From Patiria miniata (lineage: Eukaryota > Echinodermata > Asteroidea > Valvatida > Asterinidae), in NCBI RefSeq assembly GCF_015706575.1, contig NW_024037053.1, positions 4,216,001 to 4,280,000 of the forward strand: 64,000 nucleotides of DNA, written 5' to 3'. A program made the translations under genes and the position numbers. Of this stretch, positions 1-23,847 are shown piece after piece. Positions within the stretch are counted from its first letter, which is position 1, and each line of letters opens with the position of its first letter. Below the pieces are notes generated by a model, which was not told the origin of the DNA, did not search any database, and saw only the letters and a list, made by a program, of their open reading frames with translations.

Positions 1-2516
1 CAATCTGTCTTAAGTTGATGAATCATGGCATTTCCCCATGTACTTGTAACACTATACTTCTCTTTTGGCTGTGCAACAAGCCAGCGGTGATAAAATGTCC
101 GACTTCCGGTTCTATTGTGACGCAGAGAGCACCACAGAAAGTGATCTTTTATTCTCAGTGAGAGATTCGTGAATGGTTACGCTTTATGGGCACCAAGCGT
201 GGTGTGAATAACTTGCATTGTAGATAAGTTGCAGTCGACGGAAAATATTCTTGGAATTTTATAAAAGAATGGAAATAAATACTTCTTATATGACGTTGTC
301 TGGACAGTAACTGTATACATAATGTAGCAAGCACCTATTGTTTGTCTGAACTACCATTCACTAGTACCGGTAGTTCTCAATTCGAGTTGCATTTTCTTTT
401 CGTTCTAAACTATAACTTTAGGATCAGCAACTGGTTTACAATTGTTTTGAAAGACCGTGTTTTCGTCACCCTGTATTGCATTTAAATGAAAGTGGTTTGA
501 AATCCACACTTCTTCAGTGTTCTTTGCAGAAAGTGTTCATCCGTTACCGGTAGCCTAGAAGTGATGTGTAATTTCCAGCTTCAAATTGATTTTAAAACAA
601 TGCTTTGCTGGACATTTGTCAATTAATCTTTTCCTGGATCCTAGTCTGTGTCTGGTCACTGTGGCGTACATGGTTTGTAGTTTTTGGCCTGTGTGAACTA
701 AAGTGCGTGTGTATGGTGTAAATCGAGGACACACACGTACAGCATCATCGATGAATCGAGGACAGGAACCAGATCGAGGACGACCTCGTTTAGAAAACGT
801 GTACAAAACCAATGAGAGCTGTTGCAAAAAAGTTATAAACAAAGTATTTACAGAGTATAAACAAAGGAAAAAGGAAGAGGAACAGTAGAAAATCCTCGAT
901 TTACACCATAAACAAACCTGCGTGTACGGGTATTTGTAATGAACATACATTGTACAATGCTTTGTCTATGGGTTAAGTTTCTGTAATGTATCCTTTTGAA
1001 CAATGTGCTTCTCTGTCTAGCTTTTTTTTAACTTAATACAGATAATATTAATGTTCCTTAAAAATATATATACTATCCCTTCTGTCCACAGAGTACTGTT
1101 CATATTTGAAAACATCTGACAGTGTAAATTTCTTAAGTCAAATAACTTGATCTCTAAAATGGCTGAGTTTTGGGTTATTTAAATTGTCAGTGCTTCTTTT
1201 CAAAGGGGTAAAATTTTCCATAAATTTGTCCCGCTCCACACTTGTGAAAATGTTTTTTTTAAAGGAAGTTTTCTTCTGAAAAATTCCCTCATTTTCAAAA
1301 TGTAGTTTTCAGAACAGTTCTAGGTAGTTAATCTTCAAAGCTTAGCCCTCCCCTACCCCCAAGAAAAACTGTTTGATGAAAACAGGTGTTAAACCATGTG
1401 CAATTTACAGTACACCTACATACATGTACCATACTGTACATTTACAGTGCACTCGTTTACAAGTTCCTGGCGGGAAGTATTATGATCAGCAGGCCTTGGA
1501 CTATTCACAGCAGTTTGATTAACTGCGACATCTAATGCCCCAGAAACCAGTCACCCGCAGGGTGTAGTGTTCAAGGTATTGTAGAAGGCATTGTTGCCAT
1601 TCAGGTTTCTGTAGTGAAAACATACATACAATGTAGCTTGCCCTCATCAAATGAACTTTTCAACTTGCAGACATATTGTGTTTACAATAGCCTTAAGAAC
1701 TACAGAGTTGTACACTTGAAATTGAAAGTGTGGAGTCAAAATTGCAGTAGGGGAAGTTAAAAATGATATTAATAGTGTTGTTAAAACATACTACGTCATA
1801 CATTTGGTTTCAGTTTTGATCGATTTGATGTCAACTTAATACTGTCTGCAAAACCCTCCCCCCAAAGGAAAAACCTCTAGTCATACTCTAAAGTTGAAAG
1901 CAATCGCTCTTTACAAAAAAAAACCGGAAGAAATTGGTACACATCTCAACTAAGACTTAGTCAGTTTTCCTTGTTTTACATTTGAAGAGCAAGAACTTGT
2001 AACTTGGTTATCAAAAAAAATTCATAGTTTTAAAATATACCTTGACAATTACAAAATCAGTGACGTTCAATGTAATTTAATTTAGTTACAAAAAGCAGAA
2101 ATGGCTTTTGTGTAATGCAGTGCATTATGCTCAATAAACACCTGTACCATGAGCATCGTGCATGCAATAATCAATACGCTACATTGCTGAGCATAAAATA
2201 TTAGCCAGCGTTGGACAAACTCCAACATTTGCCCAAGATGGATTTTTCTCACTACGTAGTTGACGACTGAGGCAATACCTTGCAGTTGGTGCTAGCACTA
2301 GCAGCCTTGATCCCGGAAGTCACAAGGAAATGAATAAGCAATCATTGTCTTCCTGTGTCCGTCACTCTCACTCTCGCTGGCTGGGGACCCTCCGTCATGT
2401 ATCAGTGAGAACGATCGGTGAAGTCAATCATTCCACTAAATGAAAATGTCAGGAAACATTTGTGACAGTGTTTGCAGTGCCTCCATTTTTATTGCTGTTA
2501 TTAATGGGATTTTAGA
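1..2516. other. gene-free AT-rich stretch
   Basis: I see no supportable coding exon here on either strand; open frames are short and do not resemble known proteins. The stretch holds one copy of a small inverted-repeat element (about 704-915) and otherwise unremarkable AT-rich sequence. It may be upstream of the kinase gene or part of its first intron, because the kinase N-terminal exon was not located in the window. Confidence 0.5.
704..915. mobile_element. small MITE-like element, family A, copy 1
   Basis: The left end (about 709-728) and right end (895-912) are inverted copies of a sequence containing TGTAAATCGAGGA. Inside, ATCGAGGAC recurs several times. A second copy with the same ends and interior lies at about 9322-9503. 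It has no coding capacity beyond chance frames. Two related copies with inverted ends support a non-autonomous DNA transposon; the exact ends and target-site duplication are not resolved. Confidence 0.65.
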
Positions 2517-2546
2517 GCTAACTGTGTCACTTGACTGACTGACAGA

Positions 2547-4523
2547 GGGCAATTCCACGGTAACGGAAGGACGTTTTCACTCATTAAACAAAATTTCAAA
2601 TGTGTGTATCACAGACACTGTTCATAGTTACAGCAAACAAATGTCACAATTGTATTGCTATAATGCTACTTTCATTTTCCACACTTTTGGGGGGCATGAA
2701 TGCCTCCCGTTTATGAATTATGAATATTAATGAGGTCGGTAACGGAAGGACAGTAAAACGGACAAGGGTTTTCCAACTTACTCGCGTTTTGCGTAAACTC
2801 TGTGAATTTTATGGGGCAATTATATTTTAAAGGTAGGAAATGGAATCCCTGAAGCTTTATCTATACTATACCGCCTTTCATTTGACTTTAAGTGTTTCGG
2901 TAATATAATTACAACGTTTTAAGCAGATTATAATTTGGTAACGGAAGGACGGTAACGGAAGGACAAAAGGTTTACTCAATTATAGCATGAACAAAATGTG
3001 AATTTACACTAATTATACAAGTGAAACAAATTGCTGAAATGTGTAACTGAATGTGAAATCAACAATATGCAGACCTGGCATAAATAATTGTACCCAAGAA
3101 ACTATTGAGATAAAGATAGAAGCCTGCTAATTAATGATAACAAAAGAAAAATGAAAACAACCCAAAACACATAATTCACGAACACAGGACTACTACAGAA
3201 ATAGACTTCAAACCCATCACCTCAATCCTTAAAAGTTTAAATACACAGTATTTGAACTCTTGAGTATATTGGTTACATGTTCACCAACAACTTTTAATAA
3301 TAATACCGGTAGGTTCAAAGGTTTACCTAAAGGGTGGGGGGGGGGGGGCCCACTAGCCTACATGTACATTTAAGGTAAAAACATCTACCGGTAGAACTGA
3401 TGGCTTCAGTTAGGTGTTGCTTTTAATTGAACTCTAAAATCAATGTTTGCAATCAAATTACAATGATTTAGAGTAGTAACAATTAATTTATAAACATCCA
3501 AACTGAAATAGTTAACTTGGGCATAATTTGTCAAAGATTGCACCTCACATGTCTTACACATGTAAATTGAATGAAAGTGCCCCAAAGTACCAGTACTTTC
3601 TGCCATCTCATTTTTGACTTAATTTGCTTCTGGAATGGCTTCACAGAATTCGTATCTATCTCTATTGTCCATGAATGCTGATGTTAGCAACTTTATGATT
3701 TGATTTTCTGCAACAACTCCATACATGTACAAGTACTGGTACATCGGCATATACGTACATGTACATTGTACATGTTGTACATGCCTGTGCCTTCCTTTGT
3801 AATAAACACCTTGCCCTGCTTATCCCGCTTTTGTGAAGGTGGATCACATGAATGTCCTTTCAATGCTCATTATACATGCATGTATTTGCAGTGATTTTCA
3901 TTTTTCAAACATGAGCGCAAATGTCGTAACATTTGATAAAAATACGATTTGTCCTTTCGTTACCGTCCTTCCGTTACCAATTTGGTAACGGAAGGACGTG
4001 ATTTAATTAATTGTAATTAAAAATAGAGAAGTACAGCAGTGTCAGTTATAATGTCATATTGAAGGCCTACCTAAACTTGCTTTGCACAATAACTTTCAAT
4101 GCATTCATACTGCAAGTTTTAAAAATAAATTAAAAATATGTATTTTTTCGGTAACGGAAGGACATTTTCGAAGGCTGAAATATTAGAAGTCACTGAAGCG
4201 AAACAAATTACGCAAAATGTTAAAAACAAGTTTTAGTTGGTTTTCAAGACCAATACTTTCTCATGACAGAAATTGATGGCATTAGTACATATTTTTGTGT
4301 GTCTATTGGTAGAATACTTTCATATCACTATTAATCACATTTTTAGGATTAAAACAGGATTATTACATAATCTTATTTTTTGGTACCGAAATGTATAAAA
4401 AATTAAATTCCGACTTCAAATCTTGAAAATATAGACTTTTAGCTTTCATTTGATGCCAAATTTGTTTAAGTCACATGTATTTGAATTTTTTGGTGTCATG
4501 TCCACTTTGGTGTGGAATTGCCC
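2547..4523. mobile_element. ~1.98 kb non-autonomous DNA-transposon-like element with internal 14-bp repeats
   Basis: The stretch is bounded by a perfect 12-bp inverted repeat, GGGCAATTCCAC at 2547-2558 and its complement at 4512-4523. Inside are eight copies of GGTAACGGAAGGAC: plus strand at 2559, 2738, 2937, 2951, 3984 and 4150, and minus strand at 3965 and (one mismatch) 3951. I noticed none outside the element. There is no long reading frame, so it is non-autonomous. Flanking DNA on both sides is the same 33-bp minisatellite, which indicates insertion into that array. The 8 bases on each side agree at 7 of 8 positions, but because both are minisatellite sequence this is weak evidence for a target-site duplication. 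Clustered short repeats near the ends are typical of transposase-binding sites; that role is inferred. Confidence 0.7.
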
Positions 4524-4905
4524 CAGACAGAATGACTGTGTCACTTGACTGACAGACAGACTAACTGTGTCACTTGACTGACTGTGTCACTTGAGTGACT
4601 GACAGACAGACTGACTGTGTCACTTGACTGACTGACAGACAGACTGACTGTGTCACTTGACTGACTGACAGACAGACTGACTGTGTCACTTGACTGACTG
4701 ACAGACAGACTGACTGTGTCACTTGACTGACTGACAGACAGACTGACTGTGTCACTTGACTGACTGACAGACTGACTGTGTCACTTGACTGACTGACAGA
4801 CAGACTGACTGTGTCACTTGACTGACTGACAGACAGACAGACTGACTGTGTCACAGACTGACTGACAGACAGACTAACTCCCCCACTTGACTGACTGACG
4901 GAGGC
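4524..4905. repeat. 33-bp-unit minisatellite
   Basis: About ten tandem units combine ACTGTGTCACTTGACTGACT with GACAGACAGACTG, giving a period near 33 bp with some shortened units. A single unit also lies at about 2517-2546, on the other side of the 2547-4523 element, so the array was split by that insertion. The long minus-strand frame across it is only the translation of the repeat. Confidence 0.85.
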
Positions 4906-5475
4906 ATTGAGTATAAATAATGTCGTAAAACTGAGATTTTCAGGTCCTGCTGGACTATGCAAGTCTAGTCTTGTATGCACTGGTGTCGAACATTTACTCA
5001 GCTTTTGCATTTTGTCAATCTTGAAGAATGTTGTCACTGTCGAAGGATTTTGTCATTTCGTCTTCACGGGCCTGTGTGCTGTGGTGTCATTTGGTGTAAA
5101 AATCTTGCCTTATCACCAGAATTTGTTTTGGTAATAACGAATAAAAACTGCAGACTTGTACACGTAAACGTGTACGAGCAGCCAGAAGATTCTATACATG
5201 TAGGCCTATGTGTTTCCACTCAAGCATTGCATATTAAAGTATAGGCCTATTGATATATTTTTTAAAGAGTTTTGAGATTGCTTTCTTCAGCTTGTGGATA
5301 TTACATGATCAATGCATACCGGTACCTTACTTTCACTACCTGAACACCCACGCACAACATACATACAGCAGTACAGCGATGATTGATTTTGGTCCCTAAA
5401 AAAAAGTGACTCATTCGCTGCGTGTACGGCATTATGTGCCACTTATTCGTCATCGGAACATGTGAGGAGCACTTG

Positions 5476-5498
5476 CCCCCCCCCCCCCCCCCCCCCCC
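5476..5498. repeat. poly(C) run
   Basis: A pure run of about 23 C residues. Similar but shorter C or G runs are at 3341-3350, 6860-6916 and 6964-6977. Such runs are length-variable and prone to assembly or sequencing error. Confidence 0.8.
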
Positions 5499-5864
5499 AT
5501 GGTGTGAAAACACTTGTATGGCAGTCTGGAAAGAGCAAGGGTCACCGTTGTGATTCTTGGCCGATGCAAAATAGATTTCTGAGGACCCGCATGAAGTAAT
5601 CGCTAATAATGCACACTTAAGCTGGTCGTTGAGAATTGAGCTACACAGAAATAATATGTGTACAAGATGCCTAGTATCAGGTACACTACTTCTTGAAATA
5701 AACGTTTACATTTGTTCGTATCCTTTCAACATGCAAATATATCTGATTGTGCCACTTGTTCATTTTCAGATATATTCATTAGGCTGAAAATACTAAACAA
5801 AAGTTACCCCCCCCCCAAAAAAAAAATTAATAATTTATCTTAAAAAGATATCACAAACAAAAAG

Positions 5865-6315
5865 TACCTTGCTACTTGGTAATTTGTCATTCAAGTATTC
5901 TTCCAGTTTCTCTACCTGCCCTATTCCGACAGCCCCTACCCTAATTTTTTTTATGGGAAAAATTTAAAAAAAAAAACCCAAAACCATCAATTACTACTTT
6001 TTACCCTTGACTACATCCATGCCTCCACATGATCATACACACAAAAATTGCTCCCCCCCCAAAAAAAAAATCTCTACCTACCTACCCTATTTTCAAATGC
6101 CATGTTTACAATCGGAAGCAGAATTATTTTTTTGGCCTTATTAAGAATGACTTCAAAATGTTTTAAATTTTTGTTGGGTAATTAGTTTGCTACCTATTTA
6201 TATCACTCTTGGAGGATAACTGCACTAAGAAGTGCGTCAGAGTTATAAAATCATAGATGTCAGATGTAACAGGGATTGGGAAAAAAAGTGGACCCAAATT
6301 TATAGAAAAATGACC
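5865..6315 (-). mobile_element. MITE-like element, family B, reversed and interrupted copy
   Basis: Read on the minus strand, 6135-6315 matches the left part of the elements at 7203-7441 and 10541-10760, including the terminal segment with AACAGGGATTGGG. The segment 5865-5915 matches their right part. About 220 bp of unrelated C- and A-rich sequence separates the two, so this looks like a copy with a nested insertion. Boundaries are approximate. Confidence 0.5.
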
Positions 6316-7202
6316 CATGTACACGTACAATGTACACACTCATTTGTATTCTTTAATCGATTGTGGAAAACACAGACGGAAGATGCAATTTCATCCCACC
6401 CCTCATAATGCATAAAAGGTGACTCTGATTCCATTTGGAAATGCACGCAGTAAAAAAAATAGTCTTGACCCAACAGCGTACGAGAATGTAATTCAATGCT
6501 CGAGCTGCTCGAGGAAATGGCATATCATTCCTATGTATGTCTGCACGAGCACTGTACCAGAAACATAATGCATTATGACTTATAGAATGCGTTACGGGCC
6601 GGTACAATACACCTGTGCGTTACATGTCCCTTGGATTGAAAGATCAGTAAATGCTAAGGAAACACAAGCTCGCCTATGCATGGGAGGAATGTGTTTGAGC
6701 ATGGGCCCAGGCCACTTATGGGACTGTAGAGTGTTTGTGTATAACAATAATGTTTTGCATTTTCAATTGCTGAGAGTATACGTTTGATGAGAGTTCATAT
6801 TGAGTCCATTTTTAAGCATTTCATGCAATTAGGTCTGAATGCCTAAGTTTGAGAGCATTTTTTTTTTTGGGGGGGGGGGGAAGGAGGGGCTGTGAGTGGG
6901 TGGGGGGGGGGGAGGATGGACACATACCCAAATACAGAATGCTGTAAACTTTCTCCTTTTTATGGGGGGGGGGGGGAATAAAGGGTACAGAAAGGTCAGA
7001 AGTACATTTTGGTACAATACATTGTACATGTGTGTGTCCCATATGTTGTCGGTTTTTTTAGTGCTGTAAAATGTTCAACTCCCATTTAACAACTTCGTGT
7101 TTGTTTATAATCCTTTTTTTTCTGTATCTCATGTCTTTCTCACTTTTTTAAGTGTTGAGAGTTTCGTCAAAATTTTTTTTTTCATCACACACTATATTTT
7201 GT

Positions 7203-7441
7203 TCTCTAAATTTGGGGTCACTTTTTTCCTGTCCCTGTTTCATCTGACATCTATGATTTTATAATTCTGATGCACTCCTTAATGCAGTCGTTCTTGAAGA
7301 GTGATTATGAATAGCAAACTACCTGCTCAACAAATCAAACAATTTTTGAGGTAATTCTTAAAGATACTAGGCAAATTACAAAGTACCAAGGTAACAGGGA
7401 CAGGAAAAAGGTCACACTTTTGGACCTTGAATTTATAGATT
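7203..7441. mobile_element. MITE-like element, family B
   Basis: Inverted termini: the left end carries GTCACTTTTTTCCTGTCCC and the right end (7390-7415) carries its near complement. The interior matches the copy at 10541-10760. It lies about 130 bp upstream of the first recognised kinase exon. Non-coding. Confidence 0.65.
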
Positions 7442-7571
7442 GTCCTGTACCTAACCGCAGCCTCCAACTGTAATGCACTCAGGATATTAAACTTGTTACA
7501 TTTCCGTCCAATTCACTTCGTCTCAATTCCGTCTTTAAAATTTCCCCCCTCTTTTTCTTTCCCCGCTACAG

Positions 7572-18592
<11,021 letters not shown>

Positions 18593-18639
18593 GGGATGGG
18601 CGTGGGGGCGGGGCTGGGGCTGGTGGGCGTGGATGGTGG

Positions 18640-19090
18640 GCGGGGTCAGAATTAATGAGTGGGTCAGTGACAGAAATAGTGGGTGTGGCCAGTTATGCAA
18701 GAGGAAATTCAGATTTGTAGGAAAGGGCTTTGGGGTGGGGCATAGTGGGCGGACTATGGGGTGGGTGGGGATTATTTTAAGGGTGGGCGGAGTCAGAAAG
18801 AATAAGAGGGCGATAACAATAGAAAAAGTGGGCGTGGCCAATAATGCATCGGGAAATTCACATCTGTAGGGAGAGGACTTTGGGGTGGGACATGGGCTCA
18901 GATGATGGGTGGAGTCATGATGAATAAGAGGGGGGTCAGAAAAAGTGGGTGTGGCCAGTAATGCATGGAGAAAATATATATTTGTAAGGAAGGGGTTTGG
19001 GGGCGGGGCATCATGGGCGGGGATAGTGGGCAGAGTCGGAATGAATAAGAAGAGGCAGGGGAAAAGTGGGTGTGGCCAGTTATTTTGGGA
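18640..19090 (+). repeat. degenerate G-rich tandem array in the kinase 3' UTR
   Basis: Units of about 118-146 bp each contain GTGGGYGTGGCCAGTTATGC-like sequence followed by GGAAATTCA-like and GGGGTGGGGCAT-like blocks. The GTGGCC landmark recurs near 18685, 18831, 18949 and 19069. It directly follows the kinase stop codon, so it is probably transcribed. Confidence 0.7.
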
Positions 19091-22000
19091 GGTTGAGAAA
19101 AAGTTAGATTATACCTCTAAGTGAAGGAATTGACCGTGGTGGGCGGAGCTATGAATTGATGGAGGGAGGTTTAGGAAGTCCTTTTCGAAGAGCGCAGAGA
19201 TTGTATTTCGGTGCATGTACCCCTGTCTTCAATATTGATAAATGAGCTGTCCGTGCACAAATTATAATATGACATATATAGAAATTAGAAAATTGGCATG
19301 TGTTATTTTGAAACCGGATGGTCAACCTGTATTGTCTGGTACCAAGATGCAAATGAACTTGGTTGAAATGAAATTGCCTGGACTTACTCGTTTTTATGTA
19401 CAGAAGATAAAAATGCAGGATTTAGTGTAAATACTTTTTCATGAAATGTCAGAATTTGGAATGTATGAACTTAATTCGGTTCTCTCTACTCCACTGTGTA
19501 ATTTTTGTGCAATATTGGGAGAGAAAAAAAATCAAATATCATATATACATTTAATGGTAAATGTAATTCATGAATTTATCCCCATTGTTAGTGCAAAGTC
19601 TACAAATTCAAAAAGAATCTTCAACACACAGACAGCGTTATGCAAAGTAAAAAGCAGACGTATATCAGTCCAAATCTATTTAGTCACATTGGCCCATTTG
19701 TGCATGAATGTAAAATCCTCAGCATAATTTTAAAACCTGTAAATTAAAAAACAGGGGAAAAAAACAGTGATGAAGATATTTCACTTGTAGTATACGGTGG
19801 TTTCACCTAAAAGAAGCAGTATTACAGACTTTTGGATCTACCTTATGCAAAATATACTCAGTAGTAGATTCTGAGGGCAAAATCTCAAAATTGAAATTCA
19901 TGCACCAAGATATGCTGTGTACAATTCTCTGTGCTTGTAATAAACGGGTAAGCGTGTTCACAATGAGAATCCATTCCTATTGAAAGAAACACATATTTGT
20001 ATAAAATAAATATCGGTCCAAACCATCATGAGGAAATTATGGTTATTCCTCTTTTCTTGAAAATGACAGCATACTAGGCGCAATGTTTTCACAGGATGCA
20101 TGACCCTTTTATTAACTTACATGTACAATCAAGCCGAGTGAAATGGAAAAGTCCAGATTTTACCGAGCGATAATATTCCTCCCATTTCACAATTTAAAGT
20201 CACTCAATATGTGTGTTATATAACTGACAAATAGATCCTTGTCATTTGATATACAGTTAAAATGAACTTCTATTCTAATACAAAATTGGTGGGAAATGTA
20301 TTTCTCACTTCCAAACCACCCCTTCACGAAATGTCTGAACTCGACTCTGTAGCTACTGGCTCTTGGGAACAATACGTGGCTTACATGCATCGCGCAACGC
20401 TCAACACGCACACCAGCATGCATTTGCACACAAATACCGCACCATGGAACAAGGATGATCCTAACTGTTGAATAGTAAATCCCATTCCCCATGGACGAAT
20501 GGAACTTTTTGAGCCCGGCATGAACGGGAGCAATAATGAATGTCACGTGATGTGAGTTCCACCAATCAAATGACAAGGATCTGTATGCCAGTTATATCAT
20601 TCACAATATGTTGGCAATTTCATTTTTGAATGTTTGAAGATGTTGTCCATTAACCTTAAGCGAACGTTCTTACTTCATGAAACAGCAAGTTTGTCTGTTA
20701 TGTCAACTTTTTTGTAAAGTATTAAGGATTTATTTTAGATATTCAGGGATGCATCATGTAGCGATGCCAATATGCACGATTGAAAAAAAAATATTTGTAT
20801 TCAAGTTTGTGTTTGTTTTTTGTTGTACAGATTTTACGGAAGAAATTGTAAATTGAGAGAAGAGGATATTTTTATTTATTATATTGTTTAGAGAGCGCTA
20901 ATTCCTGGTGCTTATGTATGTTTTTAAGTGATATTTTCTAAAAAAGAATTTTTTTTGTGTTGAATTGTAGGTGACGAAGCAAGTAGGCCTATGGTCTTGA
21001 GTTTTCTGTTAAAAGCTTTTTTGAGGCCAAAACAAAAGGTTTGTTGTTTAAATAAATCAAGTTGTATAATGTTGGCAATGAGCCATTTTTTTTTTTTTTG
21101 GTACAACTTCCATATCCAAATTAGCGCCCTGGTACCATTGCTTGATATTTCTTGCCTATTTTCTAGAGTTTTGCTGCAAAAATGTTTGCAAACATTGTAA
21201 AAGTAAAATTTCAGCCATTTTCTAATTCAGACATTCTGTAGTTTTAACTCCATTTCAGAAAGCGAGTTATCTATGTAATATAAATCATTTTTTCTTTATC
21301 TCAAACGTTTTAAAAAAATTCAATTACCATTTCTGGTAATTTATGCGTTACTTTTTTGTGACTCCATTGTAATATACATGTAGGCTGATTCAAATATGCT
21401 TCCCTGCATATTTTTTTCTGCAATTTTGCATATTCCAAAATACTTAAAATTAGCGAAGTTTGTTTTTCCAAGACCTTAGTCATATGGCCGTGCAGTATGC
21501 AAAATAGATTGCGACATTGTTATATACAACTCATTTGAGTAAACAGGGCATTTTCCTTTTTACCTTTTACAAGACGTTGTTAAATGATATATTTGCGTTC
21601 CGTCTTTAATTAACATTCGTTAAGTCTTCCATTTTCCTCACCGTACACATTCTACCTGAGTTTCTAAGTGTGTTGGTGATTATCCAACTCATCAAGTTAA
21701 TGTTTCTCTGCTAAAAAAAGAAAATCCCGTTTTGTACTTAGTGTAAATTTTTTGTGGTGACATCTATGTTTCAAATTTTGTTTCAAGCTTAAGTGAGTTT
21801 ATTTTTATTATTATTTTTATTTTTTATTTTTTTTACCACAGCCATTAACACTGTGTTAAAAGTATCCAACGTTTTACTGGCCCCAAAAAGGAAAACGGAA
21901 AAAAAATTAAACATATGCGATAGACATGTTACTTATCGTTTTTGTGATTGGCAGAAGCTTTTTGGTGCCATTTTTTTCTTATAAAAGAAGTAACATTTAT

Positions 22001-23432
22001 GCATTTTTGGTGAATGATGAATTATAATTTCAAAAATTAATTCAGCAAAAAAAAAAAAAATTGCCAACTCGAACAAATGAACTTTGGGCATTATGGCTGC
22101 ATATATGTATTGATATTTCTTCCTTTTTTTGGCTTTTGAAGTTTTTCTGGAAATTACCACCTTAAAACAAAAACCTTTTTTTTTGTAAATGTTTTTCTAG
22201 TTTGACAAAATCTTTTATTAAAACAAACTTGCCCTTTTTAAAGTCATTGCCAGTCACACCAAGTTTTTTTTTTTAATTTTTGTACAGAAGTGTATATTAT
22301 TTGATAACATTTTGTTGGCTTAAAAAGTCACAGTTAAGGATTAGTAGTTAAGAACTTTTGTTGTTCACTCAGCTTCAAAATATCACATTCATTATTGTAG
22401 TTAGGACTTTCGAACAAATGCATATTTTTCCCATCACAAATTTGCCCCAAATATACGTGTTTGATACACAATGTGGTCCGTTCTGTAGTTATTGTCTCAA
22501 ACTGTATTGTTGAAAGTGTTTGTGACTTTGACCCTGTGGATTGTACACAGCTGGTCGGGGTACATTTTGTTAGGAAAAACTGGTTTTTGAAAGAAAAATA
22601 TAGCACGAGTATTTGAGGCTCAAAAAAGTTAGTTTTGGTGTCACTTTGATGATAAACAAGGCCCAATAGTGATTGTTTTGCTTGGTTGTACGGCTGAACT
22701 GGGTTGCTAAAATATTGTTTATTTAAACAATTTATCAAAAAAAAACCACCTTTGTTACCACGCGAGTATTTTGTTGTTGCATGTTTTTCTCGACCCAAAA
22801 TTACTTTAGTGACATTGCCTTCAGTAAATTGTCAGAAAAGTAAGAGAAGAAGAAAGTTAAAATAAATTTTACCAAATTTCTCAAGGCTCAGTTGACTTTG
22901 ATTTTTTTTAAGGCCAATTAAATCCTCATTTTTTATGCTTTGTTTGCAAATCAAGTTGTCAAAAGACGGGGCTTGTTATTTAATACCACTTTCATGGATT
23001 AAGTCAAAAGTAGTTGTAATGTAATTAACTTTTGAGTTAACAGTAATTTTTGTAATAACTGAATGTTAGTGTTCACCAAATGCAGCAGAATCAACGAAAA
23101 TCGTCCTTTGTATTATACATAGTAAGCACCTTCACTCCAACATCGAATGTAAACAGTAAACTCTGTATATTTTAAGTCAATCATCAATGAATTTTTGAAA
23201 GATAGTCCAGCAGTTGTTTATGCTAATGAAATGAACACACCCATAGATGGCCTGTCCGTGAAATCGTAGAATGGGACGTGGAAAGTAAAATGACATGGGG
23301 AAGTTAACCGGACGAAGGTTTGTAATAAATATAAATTAAAGTTGCGAAGGCAATCCAAATTGAATGAGCTTTGGAAATAAAATATGAAATGGAACAAAAT
23401 TGCATTTTTTGGGTAGTGAATTTTTCCATGTA

Positions 23433-23847
23433 CAGGGTGAGTAAAAAAAACGAAACCAAATGGCAGGACCAGTTTTTAAATGAACTTTTGACAGTAGCAC
23501 TTTCAAAATCTAGGATATGAAAGCCCAGTTATTAAACTTTCTTTTAGTACACGAATCATTCAAATCACTCATGAACTTTTCAAGTAACGGAATTTCGAAC
23601 ACAAACACCGTTTTAATGTTCTGCCACACTTACATTTTTGTGATCCGTGGACAGAACTTTAAAACGGTGTTTGTGTTCAAAATTCCGTAACTTGAAAAGT
23701 ACATTAGTGATTTGAATGATTTTTGTACTTAAAGAAAGCTCATTAATTGGGCTTTCATATCCTAGATTTTGAAAGTGCTACGGGCAAAACTTCATTCAAA
23801 GAAATGGTCCTGCCATTTGGGTTTCGTTTGTTTTTTGGCTCGCCCTG
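23433..23847. mobile_element. ~415-bp foldback (palindromic) element
   Basis: The left end CAGGGTGAGTAAAAAA is mirrored at the right end (CTCGCCCTG at 23839-23847), and the two halves are near-complementary throughout, with only about 25 bases unpaired in the middle near 23620-23645. The four bases TGTA flank it on both sides, consistent with a target-site duplication. The CAGGGTG terminus resembles mariner-like MITE ends. Non-coding. Confidence 0.8.

Noticed and set aside
3720..3785. Cluster of TACATGTAC words
   Set aside because: The same words are scattered through the whole window and look like a general sequence bias rather than a site.
4570..5037. 155-codon minus-strand frame rich in Val-Ser-Gln
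   Set aside because: It is the translation of the 33-bp minisatellite, whose period is a multiple of three and has no stop in that frame.
1..7571. Search for the missing kinase N-terminal exon (an exon ending in a LGKG-type motif before GGFA)
   Set aside because: No plausible exon with a donor in the right phase was seen; it is probably outside the window or very short.
20187..20576. 129-codon minus-strand frame downstream of the kinase
   Set aside because: No domain, and an equally open plus-strand frame overlaps it; likely 3' UTR or intergenic chance frame.
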